A DNA stretch of 40,248 nt, taken from Pantoea sp. AS-PWVM4 (GTDB lineage: Bacteria; Pseudomonadota; Gammaproteobacteria; Enterobacterales; Enterobacteriaceae). The notes under the pieces were generated by a model, which made no database searches, was not told the DNA's origin, and saw only the letters and a list, made by a program, of their open reading frames with translations. This document shows positions 25,751 through 33,727 of the stretch, one piece after another. Within the stretch, counting starts at the first letter, position 1; every line of letters starts with the position of its first letter. The stretch is taken from the NCBI RefSeq assembly GCF_000468095.1, contig NZ_ASZC01000030.1:1-40248 (forward strand). The letters are read 5' to 3'. The position numbers were made by a program, and so were the translations under genes.

Positions 25751-25796
25751 TTATCCACAGGGTTTTGCGTCAGATATGCACCGTGATTGTGGACAA
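25751..25796. promoter_or_regulatory. Opposed DnaA-box-like pair
   Basis: TTATCCACA, a perfect DnaA box, lies at 25751-25759, and TGTGGACAA, whose reverse complement TTGTCCACA has one mismatch to the consensus, lies at 25788-25796 in the opposite orientation. They are 1.6 kb from the iteron origin, just before the truncated acetyltransferase. They could be an accessory origin element or chance. Confidence 0.35.
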
Positions 25797-25823
25797 CATT
25801 TAAAATGTACAGGGATAACAAGG

Positions 25824-26219
25824 ATGCAATGGGAATCAGAAAGGTTGTTATACAGAAGGTCGACTCCTGACGATGTAGGCGATTTGTTCCGTATTTCGAA
25901 TCCTGACAGAGTCATTGGATTTGGTGTTGTGTTTGCCAGTCAATTTAATGGAAGTAATACCAACAATCTGGGGTATCGATTTGAGCCGGAAGCCTGGGGG
26001 AAAGGCTATGCAACGGAGCTTTCCCTGCGCGCCATTCAGTATGGGTTTGAGGAAGTCGGGCTACCGGATATTGTGGGTGTGGTTCGCGAGAATCATCTGG
26101 CGTCACGTCGGGTGCTGGAAAAGGTCGGCATGACATTTCTGGAGAAAGTGATGGATCCAGAAGGTTTCGCCTCCAGTCTGATGTTTCGTATTACCAGGGA
26201 AGAATGGACGAAATTATGA
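25824..26219 (+). pseudogene. RimJ/RimL-type GNAT with internal deletion
   Basis: This 131-residue protein begins like ribosomal-protein-type N-acetyltransferases (MQWESERLLYRRSTPDDVGDLFRI). It then jumps straight to the region normally about 45-50 residues later (NPDRVIGFGVVF). The acetyl-CoA loop is intact (YRFEPEAWGKGYATEL, followed by NHLASRRVLEKVGM). Typical relatives have 170-180 residues, so an in-frame internal deletion has removed part of the substrate-binding half. The frame stays open, so a stable short protein may still be made, but enzyme activity is doubtful. The ATG at 25824 is family-like; the frame extends further upstream without resemblance. Its stop overlaps the following ASCH gene start (ATGA). 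Confidence 0.7.
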
Positions 26220-26638
26220 TGGCGTCTGAACAAGTCAAAGCAAAGTATCCGGCAGTCACAGCGTGGTCGTTTGGCGATTCTCCGGAGATGATGGATGAGC
26301 TGGCGGCATTAGTGGCGAGTGGAAAAAAAACCGCCACCTGTGGGTCAGTGGCTGGATGTGCAGAAGATGAATGCTTTCCGGTAATCGGTGCCTATGCCCT
26401 GGTGGAAGATAGTCAGGGGCATGCCGTTTGTGTCATACGCATTACCGCCGTCCATCTGCTCCGTTTTGAAGATGTCAGCGCAGAACTGGCAGCAAAAGAG
26501 GGCGAGGGAGACCTGAGTCTTGCATACTGGCAAACAGAACATCAACGTTTCTTCGAACGCGAAGGGACATTCTCAGCCACGATGGAACTGGTCTTCCAGG
26601 AATTCGAGGTTGTTGAGCTGATGACTCGTTCAGTCTGA
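26216..26638 (+). CDS. ASCH-domain protein, RNA-binding type
   Basis: This 140-residue protein is of the ASCH superfamily, related to PUA-like RNA-binding folds. The recognisable segments are AWSFGDSPEMMDELAALVASGKKTATCGS, where the G-K-K-T-A-T loop is the family hallmark, GAYALVEDSQGHAVCVIRITAV and EGEGDLSLAYWQTEHQRFF. ASCH proteins are proposed to act on RNA or modified nucleosides; some family members are amidohydrolases of acetylated cytidine. The start at 26216 overlaps the GNAT stop by four bases and has GGA seven bases before. The GNAT-ASCH adjacency suggests these two were once a working pair. Its end overlaps the convergent next gene by nine bases. Confidence 0.8.
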   Translation: MMASEQVKAKYPAVTAWSFGDSPEMMDELAALVASGKKTATCGSVAGCAEDECFPVIGAYALVEDSQGHAVCVIRITAVHLLRFEDVSAELAAKEGEGDLSLAYWQTEHQRFFEREGTFSATMELVFQEFEVVELMTRSV

Positions 26639-26947
26639 TACGGGGGGAAGATGATGGATGACCGACACTATGGAGTCCATCTCAATCCCCGGATAGTGCT
26701 CACGCATACCAGCCAGTAACACATCGTCTGGCCACGCCTGGGTTTTGCCAAGATGCTGTGCCACGGAGAAGAGTGGCATGGTCTCCACATGCGTCACCCA
26801 GACAATGATCATGTCAGAAACATCCTCGGCATTCACATATAACATCGGGCCAGACGTGATTTCACGTTCCTGCCAGCGGATGGTGTGGCGCTTCTTCCCG
26901 GAACGCACTTCAGGGAGCAGTCGGGGAACAATTTCAAGGCTCTGCAT
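26630..26947 (-). CDS. Second ASCH-domain protein
   Basis: This 105-residue protein starts with an ASCH-like strand-loop, LEIVPRLLPEVRSGKKRHTIRWQ, containing the S-G-K-K-x-x-T element. MLYVNAEDVSDMIIVWVTHVE and WPDDVLLAGMREHYPGI follow, the latter recalling the L-x-x-M-R-x-x-Y-P end of small ASCH proteins. Its role is unknown. GGGAGAG lies about 11 bases before the ATG. It is convergent with, and overlaps by nine bases, the other ASCH gene, and is followed upstream by the DinB-like gene in the same direction with a 23-base gap, so those two may form an operon. Confidence 0.75.
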   Translation of the reverse strand: MQSLEIVPRLLPEVRSGKKRHTIRWQEREITSGPMLYVNAEDVSDMIIVWVTHVETMPLFSVAQHLGKTQAWPDDVLLAGMREHYPGIEMDSIVSVIHHLPPVSD

Positions 26948-26970
26948 TGTTTTGACTCTCCCTTCAGTGA

Positions 26971-27459
26971 TCAGTGGTTATGATCCCGTAGAAATACCGT
27001 CATGACATCCTTCGGAGGAACGCCACCGCATTCTGATATCAGCCAGCCCACTGCTCCACGGTGATAGGTACCGTGGAAAAGGACGTGGTTAATCATATCG
27101 ATGGCCTTCATTTCGCCGTCACCGCCGTCAACAAATCTGAAGTTAATGGTCTCGGCAAAATCTGCGTCGTTCATCGCACTGATATGTTCAATATACCAGT
27201 CAGTACAGGCGTTCATATTGGCTGCCAGTTCGTCACATGATGGTGTCTCAGGCGTATTCAGCGCGGTATATCCATGTGACTGTCCGGTGATATTGGCGCG
27301 AAAAATCATATCGACCACGTAGATGTGGTTCATCAACCTTAGCATCAGATGGCGCTTCTGGCTGTCAGCAGAAGCGTCGAGAGCGATTATCGACTTCAGG
27401 GTGGCCGCATCAGCCCACTTCTTATACTTCAATAACGTGACTACCGTGTTTCTGTCCAT
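26971..27459 (-). CDS. DinB-family metal-binding protein
   Basis: This 162-residue four-helix-bundle protein belongs to the DinB/YfiT family. The metal ligands are readable as H45 (RLMNHIYVVD) and the pair H129 and H133 in HVLFHGTYHRGAVGWLI, the usual HxxxH signature with a trailing R-G. Members include thiol-dependent transferases and many proteins of unknown substrate. GGGAAGG precedes the ATG closely. It is transcribed towards the small ASCH gene. The family is secure; the reaction is not known. Confidence 0.88.
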   Translation of the reverse strand: MDRNTVVTLLKYKKWADAATLKSIIALDASADSQKRHLMLRLMNHIYVVDMIFRANITGQSHGYTALNTPETPSCDELAANMNACTDWYIEHISAMNDADFAETINFRFVDGGDGEMKAIDMINHVLFHGTYHRGAVGWLISECGGVPPKDVMTVFLRDHNH

Positions 27460-27570
27460 GACCTTCCCTTATGGTTTTTATGTATCAGCAGGATACGCGC
27501 ACGATGCCGTTCCTGTTGCGAGAAGAGTTATATATGACAAGTTATTGAAAGGGAACTTATACGGTGGATT

Positions 27571-28536
27571 TTAACCCTGAATATCCTGACGATGCTGTTT
27601 CATCACTGAATGCGGGGTAACGCCGAAGGCTTTGCGAAAAGCATGACTGAAGTGAGAGAAGTCAGAGAAACCGTAATCCATCGCCGCCTGAGACACGCTG
27701 GTTACCCGCCCCTGTACCAGCGCCTCACGGCTGGCTTCCAGACGTTCCTGCCAGATTATCGCCGCTGGTGTTTTCTGATGCCGGGCAAAGGCGCGAGTCA
27801 CAGTGCGAACCGAGACATGGTGGGCGAGGGCAATGGTTTCAAGATTCAGAGTTGGATCGGTAAGGTGTCGGCGGATGTAATTTCTGATTTTCGCGTACAA
27901 ATCACGTTCAACATACTCTTTTTCCGGCGTCTGTAGTTCCAGGCTGAGTACCAGCAGGTCAAGCAGCGTTTGTGAAAAACGCCCGGCCAGATGAGGGTCG
28001 CTGAGAAGTTCTGGAGATCGCACTGCCTGGTAGATCATCTCACGTAACGGAATGATGCCGGGACGTGCCTCATCCAGCACAGTGGCTGTCATCGCGTCTG
28101 CTCCGGGTAGTTTGCCGCACAGTAAATGTCTGGGGATGCGAATCAGGTGGTTGTTTTGGCCGCCAATGCTGAAACGAAACGTCTGTGCAGCATCGTAAAG
28201 CACCAGGTTAGTTGAGCTGAGGTTAGCCTTTCTTCCCCCCTGTTCCAGTTGACCGTAGCCGTCCTGAAAACAGCCCAGCCATAAGTCATCCTCTGGCCCG
28301 GTGCGCAGATGTTTTGCCTTGCGTTCCCAGTAATGCAGGCTGGCACTGAGGGTGCAAATATCAACCAGTCCAACCTCACGCACGCCCAGCTCACCATCAA
28401 AGGTTCCCGAGAGGGGTTTACCATCAGAGGGGATGCAGTGGCGCAGAATCACATCATTCCAGTACTCAAAGCGCTGTGGTCCTGCAACCTGTGCGGTGGA
28501 ATAGCGGACATTATCGGGAGCAAATGTACTGTTCAC
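27571..28536 (-). CDS. AraC-family regulator of the aldoxime-nitrile operon
   Basis: This 321-residue activator has an AraC-binding-domain-like N-terminal part (FEYWNDVILRHCIP, LSSTNLVLYDAAQTFRFSI, the pattern of FeaR-like regulators). A C-terminal AraC DNA-binding domain follows with two helix-turn-helix units (LNLETIALAHHVSVRTVTRAFARHQ and SVSQAAMDYGFSDFSHFSHAFRKAFGVTP). The start is placed at the GTG at 28536, seven bases after GAGG; a GTG two codons earlier is too close to that site. It is divergent from the aldoxime dehydratase gene, and a 21-bp-period direct repeat in the shared region is its likely binding site. Phenylacetaldoxime or nitrile gene clusters commonly carry such activators. 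Confidence 0.92.
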   Translation of the reverse strand: MNSTFAPDNVRYSTAQVAGPQRFEYWNDVILRHCIPSDGKPLSGTFDGELGVREVGLVDICTLSASLHYWERKAKHLRTGPEDDLWLGCFQDGYGQLEQGGRKANLSSTNLVLYDAAQTFRFSIGGQNNHLIRIPRHLLCGKLPGADAMTATVLDEARPGIIPLREMIYQAVRSPELLSDPHLAGRFSQTLLDLLVLSLELQTPEKEYVERDLYAKIRNYIRRHLTDPTLNLETIALAHHVSVRTVTRAFARHQKTPAAIIWQERLEASREALVQGRVTSVSQAAMDYGFSDFSHFSHAFRKAFGVTPHSVMKQHRQDIQG

Positions 28537-28718
28537 AATCACACCTCATCGTGGCAATTAATTGTCATAACTCATCATTTCTGACTGAAAGCAATAATTG
28601 CGCCATAGCTACGCGGTATCTTTTAAATCAGTAGGTTACTGCCAGTTAAAAATGGAGGACGCGCCAGATTAGGGCAATGCTGCACCATTTCCATCCCACC
28701 AGCGAGGGTTTTACCCCC

Positions 28719-28781
28719 TGTCCAGAACAGCCAGGATGTTGTCCACCACAACCAGGTGAGCCGCCGATTTCTCCTTAATAT
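28719..28781 (+). promoter_or_regulatory. AraC-type direct-repeat operator and oxd promoter
   Basis: TGTCCA-N2-ACA-N-CCAGG occurs twice, at 28719-28735 and 28740-28756 (14 of 17 positions identical), 21 bp apart. A good -10 element, TAATAT, lies at 28776-28781, so the expected -35 (about 28753-28758, CAGGTG) is poor and overlaps the end of the second repeat. This is the layout of a class II AraC-activated promoter for the oxd operon. Assignment to the divergent regulator is inferred. Confidence 0.65.
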
Positions 28782-28829
28782 CGATGATGATTTTTCTTAA
28801 CAACAATAACGCCTCACCAGGGAGTCATT

Positions 28830-29876
28830 ATGGAATCTGCCATCGACACGCATCTTAAATGTCCCCGCACGCTTTCCCGTCGGGTGCACGACGATTATCA
28901 ACCGCCTTTCCCGATGTTCGCCGGACGAGCCGACGCCAGCCTGACTCAGGTGGTTATGGCCTATCTGGGCGTGCAGTTTCGTGAAGAACAACGTGCAGCA
29001 GCAATCAATGCCATGCAGCAGATGGTGCGTAGTTTCAGCCTGCACAACGGCCCCGCTAATCATGACGTGACCTTTCACACCGATAACCAGGGGTTTGGAA
29101 ACTTTATTGTTGTCGGTTACTGGCGCGATCCGGCGGCATATTGCCGCTGGCTGCATCAGCCAGAGGTAGCCGATTGGTGGTCATCGGATGATCGTCTGCA
29201 CGAAGGCCTGGGATATTTTCGCGAGATTATTGCCCCGCGCGCGGAGCAATTCGAGACGCTTTACGCGTTTAAAGAGGATCTACCCGGTGTTGGTGCAGTG
29301 ATGGATAACCTCAGTGGCGAAATCCAGGAACATGGTTATTGGGGTTCCGTACGCGACCGCATTCCGGCGTCCCAGACGGACTGGCTGCAACCGGATGGCG
29401 AACTCCGCATTCTTTCCGGCAACCCGGCGGTGGGGGGGAGGGTGGTGGTACAGGGTCATGACAACATCACCCTTATCCGCTCAGGCCAGGACTGGATGGA
29501 GGCAGATGAACAGGAGCGAGCGCTGTATTTCACCGAAATGTTGCCACCTCTTCAGGCTGGGATGGATTTTCTGCGTGATGAAGGGCAGGCGCTCGGCTGC
29601 TATAGCAATCGTTTTGTGCGCAACGTAGACATCGACGGTAACTTGCTGGATGTTGCCTACGATATTGGTTTCTGGCGCTCACTGGATCGACTTGAGCGCT
29701 GGGCGGAATCTCATCCCACCCATCTGCGCATCTTCACCACCTTCTTTCGCGTAGTGACCGGACTGCAAAAACTCCGGCTCTATCACGAAGTATCGGTTTC
29801 AGATGCGCGCTTTCAGACGTTTGAGTACATCAACTGCCATCCCTGTACCGGGATGCTGCGTGATGCCGTGCGCTGA
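28830..29876 (+). CDS. oxd: Aldoxime dehydratase (heme-dependent)
   Basis: This 348-residue heme enzyme would dehydrate aldoximes (R-CH=N-OH) to nitriles. Residues corresponding to those known from OxdA/OxdRE are present, each shifted by one: H298 as heme ligand (THLRIF), H319 as catalytic distal histidine (LYHEVSV), R177 (RDRIPAS) and S218 (IRSGQD). The N-terminal PRTLSRRVHDDYQPPFPMF and the GFGNFIVVGYWRD block fit the family. AGGGAG precedes the ATG. It is the first gene of a long operon that goes on to amidase and nitrile hydratase, so it starts the aldoxime to nitrile to amide to acid route. Arylaliphatic aldoximes made by plants are likely substrates, but the exact range cannot be read. 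Confidence 0.96.
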   Translation: MESAIDTHLKCPRTLSRRVHDDYQPPFPMFAGRADASLTQVVMAYLGVQFREEQRAAAINAMQQMVRSFSLHNGPANHDVTFHTDNQGFGNFIVVGYWRDPAAYCRWLHQPEVADWWSSDDRLHEGLGYFREIIAPRAEQFETLYAFKEDLPGVGAVMDNLSGEIQEHGYWGSVRDRIPASQTDWLQPDGELRILSGNPAVGGRVVVQGHDNITLIRSGQDWMEADEQERALYFTEMLPPLQAGMDFLRDEGQALGCYSNRFVRNVDIDGNLLDVAYDIGFWRSLDRLERWAESHPTHLRIFTTFFRVVTGLQKLRLYHEVSVSDARFQTFEYINCHPCTGMLRDAVR

Positions 29877-29909
29877 CCCCCTTTGTGCGCCATTTTCCGA
29901 GGAATGATT

Positions 29910-30776
29910 ATGTCAGGTTTACGCTTTTGCCTGCTGGGTATGCTGTTGTCTGCGACATCGGCGTTTGCTGTTGAAGTCGCGCCAGGCGATTACAGCCAGT
30001 TCCCCGACGGTACCACGGTTGGTCTGCTGTATTACCAACACGCCACCACCGGCTCGGCCCGCTCTCACGGTGACAAAGTCAGTTCTGATTACAATGTCAC
30101 GTCCGATATCGGCATGTTGAGGTTATTGCATACCGTGCAAATCACCGAGACGGCAACGCTTGATCCACAGTTTCTGCTGCCGTTCGGTCGGGTTTTTGGC
30201 AGCGGGGATGCCGCTTCACTGGGTTCAGCCAATGGCACCGGTGACCTGATCCTGACGGTTCCGCTCAAAATTCGGCTGAACAGCGGGGGAGACATCTTCG
30301 GTTTTGCCCCCTATCTCTACGTTCCAACCGGGAACTATGACCATGACAACGCGCTAAATCTGGGTGAGAACCGTTGGAAGGTGGATTTACAGGCCGCCTG
30401 GGTGAAGTTCTTCAGCGAAAAATGGGCGCTGGATATGGTCGGGGACGCCATCTGGTATGGCGACAACAACGATTACGGCGCGGCGTCATCCCGTCTGAAG
30501 CAGGACAACTCATGGGCTGCGCAGATTATGGGGCGCTATATCCCTGATCCGACGTTCTCGCTGGGCCTTGGTTTCGGGCAGACCTGGGGCGGTGAAACCC
30601 GTATCGACGGCGTAGAGCAGGACAACCAGAGCCAGACCACCAACGTCCGACTGACGGCCACTAAGTTCGTCACGCCACGCGATCAGTTCCAGATCCAGTT
30701 GGGCAGGGATCTGCGCGTCGAAAATGGCGCGGCAGAGGATTTCCGCCTGAATCTGCGTTACGCCCGTGTGTTCTGA
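29910..30776 (+). CDS. Outer-membrane channel, phenol MetA-pathway family
   Basis: This 288-residue exported protein has a signal peptide (MSGLRFCLLGMLLSATSAFA) and a mature part of alternating beta strands ending in RYARVF, the terminal aromatic residue typical of outer-membrane barrels. The pattern APGDYSQFPDGTTVGLLYYQH, TGDLILTVPLKIRL, APYLYVPTGNYD and GENRWKVDLQAAWVKFF matches the 'meta-pathway of phenol degradation' (PF13557) family. These barrels occur in catabolic clusters and are thought to let hydrophobic aromatic substrates in. GAGGAATG precedes the chosen ATG; an upstream in-frame ATG would disturb the signal peptide. It would serve aldoxime or nitrile uptake. Confidence 0.88.
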   Translation: MSGLRFCLLGMLLSATSAFAVEVAPGDYSQFPDGTTVGLLYYQHATTGSARSHGDKVSSDYNVTSDIGMLRLLHTVQITETATLDPQFLLPFGRVFGSGDAASLGSANGTGDLILTVPLKIRLNSGGDIFGFAPYLYVPTGNYDHDNALNLGENRWKVDLQAAWVKFFSEKWALDMVGDAIWYGDNNDYGAASSRLKQDNSWAAQIMGRYIPDPTFSLGLGFGQTWGGETRIDGVEQDNQSQTTNVRLTATKFVTPRDQFQIQLGRDLRVENGAAEDFRLNLRYARVF

Positions 30777-30886
30777 GGTTGTCCTTCCTGACCAGGAGTT
30801 TGTCCGTCTCAACCATGTGAACAAACAACAACCGCGTTATGTTCGGGTCAGGGTTAACACCGTTAATGATTTAAATCAGGGAAAAA

Positions 30887-32404
30887 ATGATGGCTATTGA
30901 ACGTCCGGATGCAGCGCAGCTGCATCACCTTGCCAGCCAGCTCCATCTGCAACTCAGTGATGAAGAGGCGGCTGAATATCTGGCGCTTATGCAACCCAAT
31001 CTGGATGCCTATGACCTTATCGATGAGCTGTCAGATGAGATGCCGCCCGTTAATTATCCGCGGCAGCAGGGCTACCGTCCGGCCGGAGAGGAAAATGCAC
31101 TGAATGCCTGGTATTACAAAAGTGAAGTCAAAGGGGCAACTGAAGGGCGACTGGTCGGCAAAACCGTGGCCCTCAAGGACAACATTGCCCTCGCCGGAGT
31201 ACCGATGATGAACGGTGCGACGTCGCTGGAAGGGCATATCCCTCAGTTTGATGCCACCGTGGTGACCCGTCTGCTGGATGCCGGCGCCACCATCCTCGGC
31301 AAAGCCACCTGTGAACATTTTTGTCTGTCGGGTGGCAGCCATACCTCCGATCCTGCTCCGGTGCAGAATCCCTGGCGACAGGGCTACAGCGCGGGCGGCT
31401 CCTCGTCAGGCAGTGCAGCGCTGGTGGCGGCTGGCGAGGTGGATATGGCAATTGGTTGCGATCAGGGGGGATCGATCCGCATTCCTTCCGCATTTTGCGG
31501 CACCTATGGCATGAAACCCACCCACGGGCTGGTGCCTTATACCGGCATCATGCCGATTGAAGCCACCATTGATCATGCTGGCCCTATCACCGCGACAGTG
31601 GCGGATAACGCTCTGATGTTGGAAGTGATGGCCGGTCGGGATGGCCTCGATCCCCGACAATATATGTCACGCGGTGGCAACTATAGCGCGGCACTCGGCA
31701 AGGGGGTCAAAGGGTTGAAAATTGGCATCCTCACCGAAGGATTCCAGTTGCCCAATCTACAGCCTGATGTGGCCCTTAAGGTGCGCAATGCCGTGGCCAA
31801 ACTGGAAAACCTGGGTGCCGTGGTTGGCGAAATCTCGGTGCCGGGTCATCGGCTTGCCGCCGCCTTATGGTCACCAATTGGCTGTGAAGGGCTGACTATG
31901 CAGATGATGCACGGCAATGGCATGGGTTTTAACTGGGAAGGGCAGTATGACGTTGCTCTGCTCGACAAACATGCCGCCTGGCGCGACCACGCTGACTCGC
32001 TCTCTCCTTCACTCAAAATTTGCATGCTGATAGGCCAGTACGGACTGTCGCGTTACCACGGTCGGTTTTATGCCAAAGCACAGAACATCGCCCGGCGTGC
32101 GCGTGCTGATTATGACCGTGCCCTGGGTGATTTTGATCTGCTGGTGATGCCGACGGTACCGATCACCGCACAACCCCTGCCCGAACCTGATTGCTCCATC
32201 ACTGAATACATCTCTCGCGCCTTCGAGATGATTGGTAATACCGCTGCGCTGGATGTCACCGGCCATCCGGCGATGTCGGTTCCCTGTGGATTAGTGGACG
32301 GACTGCCGGTTGGCATGATGTTGGTAGGTCGCCACTACGCGGAAAGCACGATTTATCAGGCCGCTGCTGCATTTGAAGCCAGCGGTGACTGGAAACAGCT
32401 GTAA
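30887..32404 (+). CDS. Amidase (amidase signature family) of nitrile pathway
   Basis: This 505-residue amidase hydrolyses the amide made by nitrile hydratase to acid and ammonia. The Ser-cisSer-Lys triad is visible as K97 (VALKDNIA), S172 in GGSSSGSA and S196 in QGGSIRIPS; counting from the second Met these become 96, 171 and 195, the numbering of the Rhodococcus NHase-linked amidase. The N-terminal alpha-helical extension (about 70 residues) is also typical of that subgroup. AGGGA lies before the ATG pair. It sits between the outer-membrane channel and nthA, 33 bases ahead of the latter, the common amidase-NHase order. Confidence 0.95.
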   Translation: MMAIERPDAAQLHHLASQLHLQLSDEEAAEYLALMQPNLDAYDLIDELSDEMPPVNYPRQQGYRPAGEENALNAWYYKSEVKGATEGRLVGKTVALKDNIALAGVPMMNGATSLEGHIPQFDATVVTRLLDAGATILGKATCEHFCLSGGSHTSDPAPVQNPWRQGYSAGGSSSGSAALVAAGEVDMAIGCDQGGSIRIPSAFCGTYGMKPTHGLVPYTGIMPIEATIDHAGPITATVADNALMLEVMAGRDGLDPRQYMSRGGNYSAALGKGVKGLKIGILTEGFQLPNLQPDVALKVRNAVAKLENLGAVVGEISVPGHRLAAALWSPIGCEGLTMQMMHGNGMGFNWEGQYDVALLDKHAAWRDHADSLSPSLKICMLIGQYGLSRYHGRFYAKAQNIARRARADYDRALGDFDLLVMPTVPITAQPLPEPDCSITEYISRAFEMIGNTAALDVTGHPAMSVPCGLVDGLPVGMMLVGRHYAESTIYQAAAAFEASGDWKQL

Positions 32405-32437
32405 GCAATTAACCCACTGTCATTACGGAGAAACACG

Positions 32438-33055
32438 ATGGCACACGACCATGATCATGAACATACCGAACCCCCGGCGGAGATCGCTTTACGGGTGAAA
32501 GCGCTGGAGTCGCTGCTGGTTGAGAAAGGGTTGGTGGACCCGGCGGCAATGGATGCGCTGATTGACACCTATGAACACCGCATCGGTCCACGCAATGGTG
32601 CCAGGGTGGTGGCAAAAGCCTGGAGTGATCCTGATTACAAAGCACGTCTGTTGGCTGACGGGACTCAGGCCATTGCTGAGCTGGGATTTTCTGGTGTGCA
32701 GGGCGAAGACATGATGGTGGTTGAGAATACCCCGGAGGTCCACAACGTGACGGTCTGCACGCTATGTTCCTGCTATCCGTGGCCGACACTGGGTTTGCCT
32801 CCGGCATGGTACAAATCCGCGCCTTACCGCGCACGCATTGTTATCGACCCGCGCAGTGTACTGGCTGAGTTCGGGGTGACAATTGGTGCAGATCGCGAAA
32901 TCCGCGTGTGGGACAGCAGTGCTGAACTGCGTTATCTGGTGCTGCCGGAAAGGCCAGCCGGGACCGAGGGCTGGAGCGAAGATCAACTGGCCGATCTGGT
33001 GACGCGAGACGCGATGATTGGCACCGGCGTGGCATTACAACCTGGCAGCAATTAA
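32438..33055 (+). CDS. nthA: Nitrile hydratase alpha subunit, cobalt type
   Basis: This 205-residue subunit carries the metal centre. The claw motif V-C-T-L-C-S-C is at 106-112 (C107, C110, S111, C112, followed by YPWP); threonine after the first cysteine marks the cobalt type rather than the iron type (serine). C110 and C112 would be oxidised to sulfinic and sulfenic forms in the mature enzyme. The N-terminus is histidine-rich (MAHDHDHEH), which could help capture cobalt. It pairs with the beta subunit encoded 12 bases downstream. The enzyme hydrates nitriles to amides in the cytoplasm. Confidence 0.97.
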   Translation: MAHDHDHEHTEPPAEIALRVKALESLLVEKGLVDPAAMDALIDTYEHRIGPRNGARVVAKAWSDPDYKARLLADGTQAIAELGFSGVQGEDMMVVENTPEVHNVTVCTLCSCYPWPTLGLPPAWYKSAPYRARIVIDPRSVLAEFGVTIGADREIRVWDSSAELRYLVLPERPAGTEGWSEDQLADLVTRDAMIGTGVALQPGSN

Positions 33056-33067
33056 CGGGAGATACCG

Positions 33068-33727
33068 ATGAACGGGATACACGATCTGGGCGGCATGCAC
33101 GGTATGGGTGCTGTCATTACCGAACCTGACGAACCGCCTTTCCACCACGAATGGGAGCGCCGGGCTTTCTCGCTATTTGCTTCGTTGTTTGTTGGCGGTT
33201 ACTTCAACGTCGACATGTTCAGACATGCGATTGAGCGCATGAACCCGGCGCATTACCTGGAAGAAAGCTACTACGAACACTGGATGCATGCCTTTGAGAC
33301 TCTGTTACTGGAGAAAGGGGTGATTACCCGCGAGGAACTTGCTGGCAAAGTCGCAGCCGTGCCCGCCAGCGCGGAAACACCGGTGCTGCGTTCAGATATG
33401 GTGCAGGCCGTGGTCAATACCGGCGCTTCAGCTCGGGTGAATGCAGAGGTGAGCGCCAGATTTCGTGTTGGTGATCAGGTCAGAGCGAAGAACCTTAACC
33501 CTGTCGGTCATACCCGACTGCCACGTTATGCACGCGGGAAAATCGGCACCATTGAGATTGATCACGGCGTGTTTGTCACACCAGACACGGTAGCGCATGG
33601 GCTGGGTGAACATCCGCAACATGTTTACAGCGTCAGGTTTGCCGCCACCGAACTGTGGGGAGCTGATGCGCCACCGAAAGATACGGTACGTATTGATTTG
33701 TGGGACGACTATCTGGAGGCCTTATGA
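33068..33727 (+). CDS. nthB: Nitrile hydratase beta subunit
   Basis: This 219-residue subunit starts MNGIHDLGGMHGMGAV, the standard NHase beta N-terminus. ERMNPAHYLEESYYEHWMHAFETLL follows, containing the conserved arginine of the alpha-beta contact and the Y-Y-x-H-W segment. An SH3-like C-terminal barrel includes FRVGDQVRAKNLNPVGHTRLPRYARGK, with the second conserved arginine. It forms the active-site wall with nthA. Its stop overlaps the activator start by four bases (ATGA), consistent with cobalt NHases that need the activator co-produced. Confidence 0.96.
   Translation: MNGIHDLGGMHGMGAVITEPDEPPFHHEWERRAFSLFASLFVGGYFNVDMFRHAIERMNPAHYLEESYYEHWMHAFETLLLEKGVITREELAGKVAAVPASAETPVLRSDMVQAVVNTGASARVNAEVSARFRVGDQVRAKNLNPVGHTRLPRYARGKIGTIEIDHGVFVTPDTVAHGLGEHPQHVYSVRFAATELWGADAPPKDTVRIDLWDDYLEAL

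Larger units (their letters stand above)
24134..25823. other. Gene-poor stretch next to the origin
   Basis: About 1.7 kb without a gene I can name. It holds two copies of a 22-bp palindromic sequence exactly 1 kb apart (24313 and 25313), one possible minus-strand frame (24677-25042), several short plus-strand frames of which 25061-25258 has an AAAGGTG ribosome-like site, and a pair of DnaA-box-like sequences (25751, 25788). Composition is mixed, GC-rich only around 24840-24960. It may be decayed plasmid backbone. Confidence 0.5.

Noticed and set aside
32438..33055. Iron-type nitrile hydratase
   Set aside because: The residue after the first claw cysteine is Thr, and a cobalt transporter follows; iron types have Ser and a different activator.
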